64,000 bases of DNA from MAG-121220-bin8 sp002700465 (GTDB taxonomy: Bacteria > Bacteroidota > Bacteroidia > Flavobacteriales > Flavobacteriaceae). Within the stretch, counting starts at the first letter, position 1. Each line of letters begins with the position of its first letter. Both the position numbers and the translations under genes were made by a program. Below are positions 26,530 to 34,786 of this stretch, piece by piece. The stretch is taken from positions 124,001 through 188,000 of the forward strand of contig CALSTO010000001.1 in NCBI GenBank assembly GCA_943789295.1, in the 5' to 3' direction. The notes under the pieces were generated by a model, which made no database searches, was not told where the DNA came from, and saw nothing but the letters and a program-made list of their open reading frames with translations.

Positions 26530-28202
26530 TTGCTTTCAATTGTTGGAATTCTAATTTTTTCAACTAATTCTTGAATTTCTTCTGAGGGCTCCTTTGTTAA
26601 ATGACATACAATTAATGAAACAATAAAATTAATTAGCATAGCGAATGTTCCAAATCCCTCTGGTGATATACCAAACCACCAATCGGCTTCAGTGCCCCCG
26701 CCAAACCATCCGAATTTGAATTTTGTCATGTAAAAAAGCATCAATAGTAGTCCAGTAATCATACCAGACACCGCACCTTCTTTATTCATTCTTTTATAAA
26801 AAATCCCCATGACTATTGCGGGAAAAAATGAAGCAGCTGCTAATCCAAAAGCAAGAGCAACAACTGCAGCAACAAATCCAGGTGGATTTATTCCAAAATA
26901 CCCAGCCATTAAAACAGCAAAAAATGCAGATACTCTTGCGGCAATTAATTCACCTTTTTCACTAACATCGGGTTTTATAATTTTTTTAATTAAATCATGC
27001 GAAACTGAAGAAGAAATAACAAGTAATAATCCAGCAGCAGTTGACAAAGCTGCCGCCAAAGCACCGGCTGCAAGTAAAGCTATCACCCAATTTGGAAGTT
27101 CAGCTATTTCAGGATTAGCCATTACCATGATATCCCTGTCAATTGTTAATTCATTTATTTGTGAATCAGCAACATATTGTATAACTCCATCATTATTTTT
27201 ATCTGTAAAAGTTAGAAGTCCAGTTTTTTCCCAATTTTCAAACCAAACAGGCATATCTTCGTACTTTTTTTCACTTACAGTTTCGATTAAATTGGTTCTT
27301 GCAAAAACTGCAATTGCAGGTGCAGTAGTATATAAAATTGCTATAAATAAAAGAGCCCAACCTGCGGATTTTCTTGCATCACTTACTTTTTTAACAGTAA
27401 AAAATCTAACAATAACATGGGGAAGGCCAGCAGTTCCAATCATCAAAGCAGCTGTTATAAAAAACACATCGAGCTTTGATTTTGAGCCTGTAGTATATTC
27501 GTGAAATCCTAAGTCTCTACTTAACCCGTCTAGCTTTTCTAAAAGATAAATCCCATCTGAGCCTTCAGATCCAAAGCCAAGTTGTGGAATTGGATTGCCT
27601 GTCATTTGCATAGAAATGAAAATTGCCGGAACCATAAAAGCAAAAATTAGAACACAATATTGTGCTACTTGGGTATAAGTAATTCCTTTCATTCCTCCTA
27701 AAACGGCATAAAATAGAACAATAGCCATTCCAATGACAACTCCTGTGTTTATATCTACCTCTAAATATCTTGAAAAGACAAGACCAACGCCTCTCATTTG
27801 ACCAGCAACATATGTGAATGAAATTATTAAAGCACAAAAAACAGCTACAAGCCTTGCTGTGTCCGAATAATATCTGTCTCCAATAAAATCAGGAACAGTA
27901 AATTTTCCAAATTTTCTTAAATAAGGTGCTAGTAAAAGAGCAAGTAAAACGTATCCTCCAGTCCAACCCATTAAATATACTGAACCATCATAGCCCATAA
28001 AGGAAATTAATCCTGCCATTGAAATAAATGAGGCAGCAGACATCCAGTCAGCAGCCGTAGCCATTCCATTTGCAATAGGCGAAACACCTGACCCAGCCAC
28101 ATAAAACTCTTTTGTTGAACCTGCCTTAGACCAAATAGCAATACCTATGTATAATGAAAAGGTTATTCCAATCATTAACCAAATCCAAATTTGTAAATCC
28201 AT
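26526..28202 (-). CDS. Sodium:solute symporter, ActP-like (VC_2705 subfamily)
   Basis: An inner-membrane SSS-family transporter, probably for acetate or another short monocarboxylate. It has about 13 membrane segments, with family motifs FYVAGSGVSPIANGMATAADWMS split over segment 2 and GITYTQVAQYCVL further on. A periplasmic loop carries FTDKNNDGVIQY, which looks like an EF-hand calcium loop and recurs in this subfamily. Length 558 aa. The 84-aa DUF4212 partner is encoded 2 bases upstream, the diagnostic pairing of this subfamily. Co-transcription with two esterases suggests uptake of the acid they release. Confidence 0.9.
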   Translation of the reverse strand: MDLQIWIWLMIGITFSLYIGIAIWSKAGSTKEFYVAGSGVSPIANGMATAADWMSAASFISMAGLISFMGYDGSVYLMGWTGGYVLLALLLAPYLRKFGKFTVPDFIGDRYYSDTARLVAVFCALIISFTYVAGQMRGVGLVFSRYLEVDINTGVVIGMAIVLFYAVLGGMKGITYTQVAQYCVLIFAFMVPAIFISMQMTGNPIPQLGFGSEGSDGIYLLEKLDGLSRDLGFHEYTTGSKSKLDVFFITAALMIGTAGLPHVIVRFFTVKKVSDARKSAGWALLFIAILYTTAPAIAVFARTNLIETVSEKKYEDMPVWFENWEKTGLLTFTDKNNDGVIQYVADSQINELTIDRDIMVMANPEIAELPNWVIALLAAGALAAALSTAAGLLLVISSSVSHDLIKKIIKPDVSEKGELIAARVSAFFAVLMAGYFGINPPGFVAAVVALAFGLAAASFFPAIVMGIFYKRMNKEGAVSGMITGLLLMLFYMTKFKFGWFGGGTEADWWFGISPEGFGTFAMLINFIVSLIVCHLTKEPSEEIQELVEKIRIPTIESK

Positions 28203-28204
28203 AA

Positions 28205-28459
28205 TTATTTTTTTGAATGATATTTTTTATCAAGTTTGTTCATAAGACCAATGTATATGAAAATTAATGTTACAAAAACATAAATAGATCCTTGTTGAGC
28301 AAACCAAAATCCAAGTTTGAATCCACCAATTTTAATTTGATTCAGTTCATCAATTAAGAGTATTCCAAAACCAAAAGAAACAGTGAACCAAATTGATAGA
28401 AGAATTAATAAATATTTAAGATTTTTTTTCCAGTATTCTTTAGCTAAGTTTTTACTCAT
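28205..28459 (-). CDS. DUF4212 small symporter subunit
   Basis: An 84-aa inner-membrane protein of the DUF4212 (sodium:solute symporter small subunit) family with two membrane helices (about 15-37 and 50-74) and the family pattern AKEYWKKNLKYLLILLSIWF with WFAQQGSIYVFV. It is always found next to VC_2705-type symporters and is probably part of the transporter. It heads the minus-strand operon. A possible -7 box TAAATTTG (28534-28541, minus strand) lies 75 bases upstream, without a good -33 TTG. Confidence 0.9.
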   Translation of the reverse strand: MSKNLAKEYWKKNLKYLLILLSIWFTVSFGFGILLIDELNQIKIGGFKLGFWFAQQGSIYVFVTLIFIYIGLMNKLDKKYHSKK

Positions 28460-28704
28460 GATAGTGTGTTGTTTAATTGTAATTTTTTTAAAGATATATT
28501 TTAAACACCAAGATTTATAAATATACCATACTGCAAATTTACTTCTTAGTTTACTGCAGTCGTTGTTGTATCTAATTTAAAAAAAATAAAAAAATAATTA
28601 TATTAAATAGGATTAAAGCCTGTATTTATTATACTAATCAGTTAAATTAGATGACTAAACTATTGTTAATTATAATACACCTCTAAAAAAACAAACCCTA
28701 TTTT

Positions 28705-29718
28705 ATGAAACAAATATTTTTCTTTTTTATTTTATGTTTAAGTTTTTCGTGTAACAATTCTAATACACAAGATTTAAAAGAAGTTCCAACAGGAATGATT
28801 CTAATAAAAGGTGGCGAGTTTTTGATGGGAGCAGACAATAATCAAGCTATGAGGGATGAATATCCTCAACATAAAGTTATTGTTAATTCTTTTTTAATGG
28901 ATGAAACTGAAGTTACTAATGCTGATTTTAAGAAATTTGTAGAATCTACTGGCTATTTGACAACTGCAGAAAGAATCATAGATTGGAACGATTTGAAAAA
29001 ATACTTACCTCCAAATACTCCAAAACCTCATGATAGTTTACTTGCACCTTCTTCACTTGTTTTTTTTGAATCAAAAACCAAAAATTTAAATGATTTTTCC
29101 CAATGGTGGAGGCTTCAAAAAGAAGTTAATTGGAAACAACCATACGGAATTGAAAGTACAATTGATACGATTTTAGATCATCCAGTTATTCATGTTAGTT
29201 GGGATGACGCTGTAGCTTATTGTAATTGGAAGGGAAGGAGATTGCCGACTGAAGCTGAATATGAATATGCAATGAGATCTGGGAATAAAAACACTTTATA
29301 TACTTGGGGAAATCAACCTGTTGATTCAGGCAAACAAAAAGCTAATATTTGGCAAGGAAATTTTCCTTCAAACAATACACTGTCGGACGAGTTTTATTTC
29401 ACTTCGCCTGTAAAATCATTTGACAAAAATGATTTTGGTTTATTTGATATCTCTGGAAATGTCTGGGAATGGTGTTCAGATTTATATAATAGCGACTATT
29501 ATTCAACTCTTTCAAATGTAGTAGCAGATAATCCAAAAGGACCAGAAAAAAGCTTTGACCCAAATGATCCATTTAGTTCGAAAAGGGTTATGAGAGGAGG
29601 AAGTTTTTTGTGTAATGATTCATATTGTAGTGGTTTTAGAAACTCAATGAGAATGAAGAGTACACCTGATAGTAGTTCTCAACATGTAGGGTTTAGAACT
29701 GTACTAGATTTAAACTAA
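28705..29718 (+). CDS. Formylglycine-generating enzyme (SUMF1 family), lipoprotein
   Basis: FGE oxidises the active-site cysteine of sulfatases to formylglycine. The lipoprotein signal ends at Cys16 (LSFSC). The SUMF1 fold runs from MILIKGGEFLMGAD through ETEVTNADFKKFVESTGY, RRLPTEAEYEYAMRSG and DISGNVWEWCSDLY. The catalytic region MRGGSFLCNDSYC keeps both copper-binding cysteines (Cys303, Cys308), in the same spacing as human FGE, followed by MRMKSTPDSSSQHVGFR. This separates it from the SUMF1-fold protein at 16952. 337 aa. It is the obvious activator for the sulfatases at 6805 and 32115. The lipoprotein signal places it in the envelope, so sulfatases may be matured after export. Confidence 0.9.
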   Translation: MKQIFFFFILCLSFSCNNSNTQDLKEVPTGMILIKGGEFLMGADNNQAMRDEYPQHKVIVNSFLMDETEVTNADFKKFVESTGYLTTAERIIDWNDLKKYLPPNTPKPHDSLLAPSSLVFFESKTKNLNDFSQWWRLQKEVNWKQPYGIESTIDTILDHPVIHVSWDDAVAYCNWKGRRLPTEAEYEYAMRSGNKNTLYTWGNQPVDSGKQKANIWQGNFPSNNTLSDEFYFTSPVKSFDKNDFGLFDISGNVWEWCSDLYNSDYYSTLSNVVADNPKGPEKSFDPNDPFSSKRVMRGGSFLCNDSYCSGFRNSMRMKSTPDSSSQHVGFRTVLDLN

Positions 29719-29722
29719 TAAG

Positions 29723-29756
29723 AAAAATGCTCAGTTTTAGGAAACTGAGCATTTTT
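29723..29756. terminator. Bidirectional terminator between FGE and the mevalonate genes
   Basis: A perfect 11-bp stem ATGCTCAGTTT / AAACTGAGCAT with a TAGG loop is flanked by five A on the left and five T on the right. It can therefore stop transcription from both convergent genes. Confidence 0.9.
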
Positions 29757-29821
29757 AACAACAACTAACCAAAAATATTATGTGTTAGTAAATTTGCATT
29801 AATCGTGCCAAACTCTTTTTG

Positions 29822-30721
29822 TTAAAATATTTCTTTGTAATTAAGAACAGTATTGTAGCCTTTATCATAAAAATATTTTTTTGAATTTACTGGTCCTGCT
29901 GCTAAAATAAAATCTCCTCCCCAAGCTCCTAAACTTTTAATTTGTCCTTCATAATCTTTAAAATACATATTTTTAATAGTATCTACTTTTAGAGTTTTTG
30001 AGATTATATTTTCATGCTTTATTATACAGTTTTGAAAATCTAATAATGTTTTTGAATTAACAAATTCAATTGTTAAATCCGACAATTTATTTATTGTTTG
30101 CTTAGATATTTTCAGTTCAAAAAATTTATCTATTTCTTTATTGCTATCCTGCTTTTTATTTAAATAAATAAAAAAAATATTTTTGGTGTAATCAGGACTA
30201 AACTGTATTGATTTTACGATTGGAACATTATTTTCTAGTTTATATAAAATTGGTCTTTTTGCTAATGCACATGCTATATCATAACCACTTCCTTTATAGT
30301 TTGACCATAACAACTCATAAGGATCTATATTAGCCCATTTTGAAATATTATTAATTAAAGTCGAGGATGTTCCAAGACCCCATTTTCTTGAAAAATTCAG
30401 TTGTGTTGTTACTAATCCTCCTCCGTTATTTATTAAAAATTCGGGATTTATATTGTTTGCAGAAATCAATATTGATTGGAGTGTTTTGCTATGTTTGTTT
30501 TTATTTTTTGTTATCTTAAAATTAGAAAGTTCAAATTCACAATCTATCCATATGTCATTTTCTTTATCATAACTTTTCCACTTTAGCCTATTTGAATTGT
30601 CGTATTTAAAATCTAGACTTTGTCTAAATTTAGTTGGTATTGCTAACGCAAGAGAACCTTTTGTGACATAATATTCGCTTGTAATTAAAAGTTTTCCTGG
30701 ACTTGAAATTTTAAAATCCAT
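29822..30721 (-). CDS. GYDIA-type GHMP kinase, probable mevalonate-pathway kinase
   Basis: A cytoplasmic GHMP-superfamily kinase. It starts with the ATP-binding motif SSPGKLLITSEYYV, has the glycine-rich WGLGTSSTLINN near residue 115-126, and carries the signature GSGYDIACA that names this Bacteroidota family. 299 aa. It lies directly after HMG-CoA reductase with an 11-base overlap. The window also has mevalonate kinase and diphosphomevalonate decarboxylase but no classical phosphomevalonate kinase, so this protein is a good candidate for that missing step; this is inferred from context. Confidence 0.82.
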   Translation of the reverse strand: MDFKISSPGKLLITSEYYVTKGSLALAIPTKFRQSLDFKYDNSNRLKWKSYDKENDIWIDCEFELSNFKITKNKNKHSKTLQSILISANNINPEFLINNGGGLVTTQLNFSRKWGLGTSSTLINNISKWANIDPYELLWSNYKGSGYDIACALAKRPILYKLENNVPIVKSIQFSPDYTKNIFFIYLNKKQDSNKEIDKFFELKISKQTINKLSDLTIEFVNSKTLLDFQNCIIKHENIISKTLKVDTIKNMYFKDYEGQIKSLGAWGGDFILAAGPVNSKKYFYDKGYNTVLNYKEIF

Positions 30722-32042
30722 TGTTTCTTAAATTTGTTAATTCAGTTTTAGCAGAGCTGTATGAAACAGTATTTTTTTTAAAAAAATTAATTAATTTTTC
30801 TTTTTCTTTCTCGCTTGCATTTAGAGAATTTAAAATATTTATTAAGTGCATTTTCATATGTCCTTTTTGAATCCCCGTTGTTATTAGAGAATTGATAGCT
30901 CCAAAATTTTGAGCAAGTCCAGCTACAGCAACTATTTTCATTAATTCTTTTCCATTTGGATTACCTAATAAATCTAATGACCACTTAACAAGTGGATGCA
31001 GATTTGTTATTCCTCCAACTGTTCCTAGTGATAAAGGAATTTCAATCCAAAATTTAAATATGTTATTTTCAATAGAAACATCAGTTAAACTTTTATAACG
31101 TCCATCTTTAGCCGCATAAGCATGTACTGCTGCTTCAATTGCTCTAAAATCGTTTCCTGTAGCAATAACAACAGAATCAACTCCGTTCATTATTCCTTTG
31201 TTGTGAGTTACCGCTCTATTGGTTTGAGTTTTAGCAATTTCTATAGCTTGAGCAAACTTTTTTACATACTCAAAGCCGTTAATTCCATTTTCAGTAATAG
31301 ATTTTATATCACAACTTACCTCAGCTTTTACAACGCATTCTGGAACGTAATTTGAAAGAATACTCATTATAATGTCCAACTCTTTCTCCTTATCGTCAAA
31401 ATCAGAATAGACTTTAGCTTCTCGTTTAAGTGTGGTTGCAAATTGTTCTAAACATGAATTTATAAAGTTTGCACCCATTGAATCTACAGTGTCGAAGATT
31501 GAATTTATCTGAAAGTAGTTTTCAATATCATTGGTTTTGTCTAAAATTTCAATATCCAATATTCCCCCTCCTCTTGCTTTCATACTAGAGTTTAATGAAT
31601 CACTATCTTTAAAAAGAACGGGTTTTATAGTATTAAAAAACTTGAATAATTTATTTTTATCTCCTTTGAAAACAAAATGAACTTGACCTGTTTTTTTGAA
31701 ATTTAAAATTTCAGTTTTGAAACCTCCTTTATTTCTCCAAAATTTCGCTGCTTTACAAGCAGCAGCAATTACTGAACTTTCTTCAATAACCATAGGAATT
31801 GTATAGTCTTTCCCGTCAATTAAAAAGTTAGGAGCAACACCTAACGGTAAATAAAAATTCGATAGTGTATTTTCTGTAAATTCATCATGAATTTTTTGTA
31901 ATGCTTTGTCATTGTTCCAGTACTTCTCTAAAATTGAAGTAGATTGATTTCTAAAATAATTTGATTCTATCCACTCTATTTTTTTCTTTTTATTTAATCT
32001 AGAAAAACCCTCAATTTTATTTTCAAAAAATTCTTTTTTCAT
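30711..32042 (-). CDS. mvaA: Hydroxymethylglutaryl-CoA reductase, class II
   Basis: Converts HMG-CoA to mevalonate for isoprenoid synthesis. Catalytic residues of the class II enzyme are visible: the Glu in MVIEESSVIAAA, the Lys in THNKGIMNGVDS, the Asp in VIATGNDFRA and the His in GIQKGHMKMHL. 443 aa, typical of the bacterial class. It is transcribed with the GYDIA kinase. A -7 box TATCTTTG (32047-32054, minus strand) ends 4 bases before the start codon, so the transcript may be leaderless, but a -33 TTG at standard spacing is missing. Confidence 0.93.
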   Translation of the reverse strand: MKKEFFENKIEGFSRLNKKKKIEWIESNYFRNQSTSILEKYWNNDKALQKIHDEFTENTLSNFYLPLGVAPNFLIDGKDYTIPMVIEESSVIAAACKAAKFWRNKGGFKTEILNFKKTGQVHFVFKGDKNKLFKFFNTIKPVLFKDSDSLNSSMKARGGGILDIEILDKTNDIENYFQINSIFDTVDSMGANFINSCLEQFATTLKREAKVYSDFDDKEKELDIIMSILSNYVPECVVKAEVSCDIKSITENGINGFEYVKKFAQAIEIAKTQTNRAVTHNKGIMNGVDSVVIATGNDFRAIEAAVHAYAAKDGRYKSLTDVSIENNIFKFWIEIPLSLGTVGGITNLHPLVKWSLDLLGNPNGKELMKIVAVAGLAQNFGAINSLITTGIQKGHMKMHLINILNSLNASEKEKEKLINFFKKNTVSYSSAKTELTNLRNNGF

Positions 32043-32114
32043 TGTTCAAAGATAATCAATGTATTGGTGATGTTCTTTCAATTTTTTAAATTAGTATTAA
32101 CTTCAAAATAAATA

Positions 32115-33647
32115 ATGAAATATATTATTAAAAAAATTCCGATTATATTTTTGTGTCTTTTGTTAATTATTAATTATGCTTGTAATGTTTCAGATGCAAC
32201 TCAACGCCCAAATATAATTTATATACTAGCTGATGATTTAGGCTATGGAGAAATAGGAGCTTTTGGTCAGAAATTAATTGAAACTCCAAATATTGATAAC
32301 TTAGCAAAATCAGGAATGATCTTTACTGATCATTATTCTGGCGCACCTGTTTGTGCACCGGCACGAAGTGTTTTGTTAACAGGAAGACACTCTGGAAATA
32401 CACACATTAGAGCTAACGGTGAATGGTCTGAAAGAGGTAATGTATGGAGTTTTAAAGCGATGCTAGAAGACCCCAATTTAGAAGGGCAAAGACCTCTTTT
32501 AGATTCGATTACTACAGTTGCACAAGTACTAAATGATAATGGCTACAGAACAGGAATGGTAGGTAAGTGGGGTCTTGGAGCGCCATTAACTAATAGCATT
32601 CCAAACAAAAAAGGATTTGATTTTTTTTATGGATACAATTGTCAAAGACAAGCTCATACTTACTATCCAACTCATTTGTGGAAAAATCAAACAAGAGAAT
32701 TATTAGATAATTATATAGTCACAAAACAAGAGGGTCTAGCTGATTTAGATCCACTTAATCCTGATTCATATTCAAAATATAATCAAAATGATTATGCACC
32801 AACTTTAATGCACAATGAAGCATTAAGTTTTATTTCAAGACACCAAGATTCACCTTTTTTCCTTTATTATGCTTCTCCAATTCCTCACTTACCTCTGCAA
32901 GCCCCAATTAAATGGGTTGAATATTATCAAAAAAAGTTTGGTAAAGAAACCCCCTACACAGGAAAATCATATTACCCAAATAAAACTCCAAAAGCTACAT
33001 ATGCTGCTATGATTTCTTATCTAGATGAGCAGGTTGGTGAACTAGTTGAAAAATTAAAAGAAATAAATCAACTTGATAACACACTAATTATTTTTACTAG
33101 TGATAATGGTCCCTCATGGGTTGATCATGTTGATTATAAGTTTTTTAATAGTACTGGTAAATTTGTCAATTCAAGAAGAACTATGAAAGGAAGTGTAAGC
33201 GAGGGTGGTATTAGGGTTCCCATGATAGCTTCATGGCCAAACAAAATAAAGCCAGGTTCTATATCAAACCATATATCGGCATTTTATGATTTTTTTGAAA
33301 CGGCATGTGATGTTGCTGGGATTAAAAACAATGTTAAAACAGATGGAATAAGTTTTTATTCTGAAATGACTGGAGAAGTTCAAGCTAAACACGAATACTT
33401 ATACTGGGAATATCCTGCTAGTGGTGGCTTGCAAGCAATAAGAATGGGTAAATGGAAAGGTGTTAAAAATAATTTATTTATAAGTCCCTCAAAATTAAAG
33501 CTGTTTAATTTAATGTCTGATGAAAAAGAATTAAATGATGTTTCTTTAAAAAATCCTGAAATAGTTAATCTGCTTGAGCAAAAACTTATTGAGGCTCACA
33601 GCACTCCCTATTTAAAAGAATTTATCATTCCTTCACTTGAACAATAG
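32115..33647 (+). CDS. Arylsulfatase-like sulfatase (cysteine type), secreted
   Basis: A family S1 sulfatase. A signal sequence with a possible lipobox ends at Cys23 (INYAC). The N-terminal metal site is NIIYILADDLGYG, and the active-site motif CAPAR lies at 80-84 within GAPVCAPARSVLLTGRHSG, with Cys80 the residue to be converted to formylglycine. IFTSDNGPS supplies further metal ligands. The C-terminal subdomain is complete (510 aa). It differs clearly from the sulfatase at 6805 (CVASR), so the two probably have different substrates. It lies 4 bases before a galactokinase-like gene and opens the sugar cluster 32115-39142. Confidence 0.9.
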   Translation: MKYIIKKIPIIFLCLLLIINYACNVSDATQRPNIIYILADDLGYGEIGAFGQKLIETPNIDNLAKSGMIFTDHYSGAPVCAPARSVLLTGRHSGNTHIRANGEWSERGNVWSFKAMLEDPNLEGQRPLLDSITTVAQVLNDNGYRTGMVGKWGLGAPLTNSIPNKKGFDFFYGYNCQRQAHTYYPTHLWKNQTRELLDNYIVTKQEGLADLDPLNPDSYSKYNQNDYAPTLMHNEALSFISRHQDSPFFLYYASPIPHLPLQAPIKWVEYYQKKFGKETPYTGKSYYPNKTPKATYAAMISYLDEQVGELVEKLKEINQLDNTLIIFTSDNGPSWVDHVDYKFFNSTGKFVNSRRTMKGSVSEGGIRVPMIASWPNKIKPGSISNHISAFYDFFETACDVAGIKNNVKTDGISFYSEMTGEVQAKHEYLYWEYPASGGLQAIRMGKWKGVKNNLFISPSKLKLFNLMSDEKELNDVSLKNPEIVNLLEQKLIEAHSTPYLKEFIIPSLEQ

Positions 33648-33651
33648 CTAA

Positions 33652-34716
33652 ATGATTTCAAAAGCACCTGCAAGAATTTGTTTGTTTGGAGATCATCAAG
33701 ATTATCTTGGGCTTCCAGTTATTGCTTGCGCAATTAACAAATACATGTCAGTCGAAGGATTACCAAATAACACTAATTATTTATTGTTCTCTTTGATTGA
33801 TCTTGAAAAGGAAGTTAAGATAAATTTGGATGAAGATTTTTCAGTTTTAAAAAAAGGAGATCATATTAGACACGTAATTAAGACTTTAAAAAAAAATAAT
33901 ATTAATATTGATAAAGGCTACGATATAAAAATTAGTAGTGATATTTTTATTAATGCAGGCATTTCAAGTTCTTCAGCTCTAATTGTAGCTTTAATTGGAT
34001 TTTTTATAAAAATTTCTGATTCAAAAAATATTTCAGAAGAATTTATAGCAGAACTTGCTTATCAAAGTGAAGTAATTGAACAAGGAGGTTCAGGCGGGAG
34101 AATGGATCAGTATTCAATTTCAATTGGAAACACTATTTATTTAGAGACTAAAAGTGCTTTTAGTTATGAAAAAATAAATAATCCTTTTAAAAATTTCATA
34201 ATTGCAAACTCTGGAGTTGAGAAAAAAACCGATTTAGTTTTAAAAAAACTAAAAAGTAAAACTATTAGTTCTATTGAAAATCTCAGAATAAATAATCCAA
34301 CTTTTAACTTAAATAAAATTGCTGTTAATGATATAGATAAATACGAAAATCAAATGAATAAAACTTCTTTTAGATACTTTAAAGCTGCTGTATTAAATCA
34401 TTCGATTACTCAAGCAGCTTTTTTGGAATTAAAAAAGAAAAACCCTAGTCTTAATCATTTGGGAATTTTAATGAATAGGCATCACAAAATTTTAAAAAAT
34501 GATTTATCAATCACCGTTCCCTTAATTGATAAAATGGTAGATTTAGCTTTTGAAAATGGAGCATATGGTGCAAAAATAATTGGTTCTGGAGGCGGAGGTT
34601 CTATTTTAATATTGGCGAATGAAAAAGATGAAAAAAGAATTATTAATAAGATGTATAATGCTGGTGCTAAGGAAGTGGTAAAAGCTAATGTGTCACGGGG
34701 AATATTTAGTCTATAG
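33652..34716 (+). CDS. Galactokinase-like GHMP sugar kinase
   Basis: A cytoplasmic GHMP kinase. The N-terminal PARICLFGDHQDYLGLPVI corresponds to the galactokinase signature. Motif 2 is AGISSSSALIVAL, GGSGGRMDQYS matches the galactokinase/mevalonate MDQ motif, and motif 3 is KIIGSGGGGSILIL. 354 aa. Placed between a sulfatase and an SSS symporter, with NagB/LmbE following, it may phosphorylate an imported hexosamine or galactose-type sugar at C1, as known for galactokinase and GalNAc kinase. It is not the mevalonate kinase, which is encoded at 54825. Confidence 0.8.
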   Translation: MISKAPARICLFGDHQDYLGLPVIACAINKYMSVEGLPNNTNYLLFSLIDLEKEVKINLDEDFSVLKKGDHIRHVIKTLKKNNINIDKGYDIKISSDIFINAGISSSSALIVALIGFFIKISDSKNISEEFIAELAYQSEVIEQGGSGGRMDQYSISIGNTIYLETKSAFSYEKINNPFKNFIIANSGVEKKTDLVLKKLKSKTISSIENLRINNPTFNLNKIAVNDIDKYENQMNKTSFRYFKAAVLNHSITQAAFLELKKKNPSLNHLGILMNRHHKILKNDLSITVPLIDKMVDLAFENGAYGAKIIGSGGGGSILILANEKDEKRIINKMYNAGAKEVVKANVSRGIFSL

Positions 34717-34786
34717 TTATTCTCTTTTTATCTATTAAAAAAAAATAGAAAAATAATAATTACTAAATTTAATTAATTTTTATTTC

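Noticed and set aside
26809..27504. 231-codon plus-strand open frame opposite the ActP-like symporter
   Set aside because: It is antisense to a transporter with a clear family match and intact motifs. Its Ala/Ser/Thr-rich product reflects the complement of hydrophobic codons and resembles no family.
28460..28704. Possible regulatory RNA or operator in the 245-base gap between DUF4212 and FGE
   Set aside because: Only short, imperfect repeats (two TACTGCA, a small TTAG/CTAA stem) and one -7-like box are visible. No terminator, stable stem or known riboswitch pattern was found; it is most simply a divergent promoter region.
29822..30721. Assignment of the GYDIA GHMP kinase as mevalonate kinase
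   Set aside because: A separate protein at 54825-55754 matches mevalonate kinase better and lies beside mvaD, so the GYDIA kinase is more likely another step.
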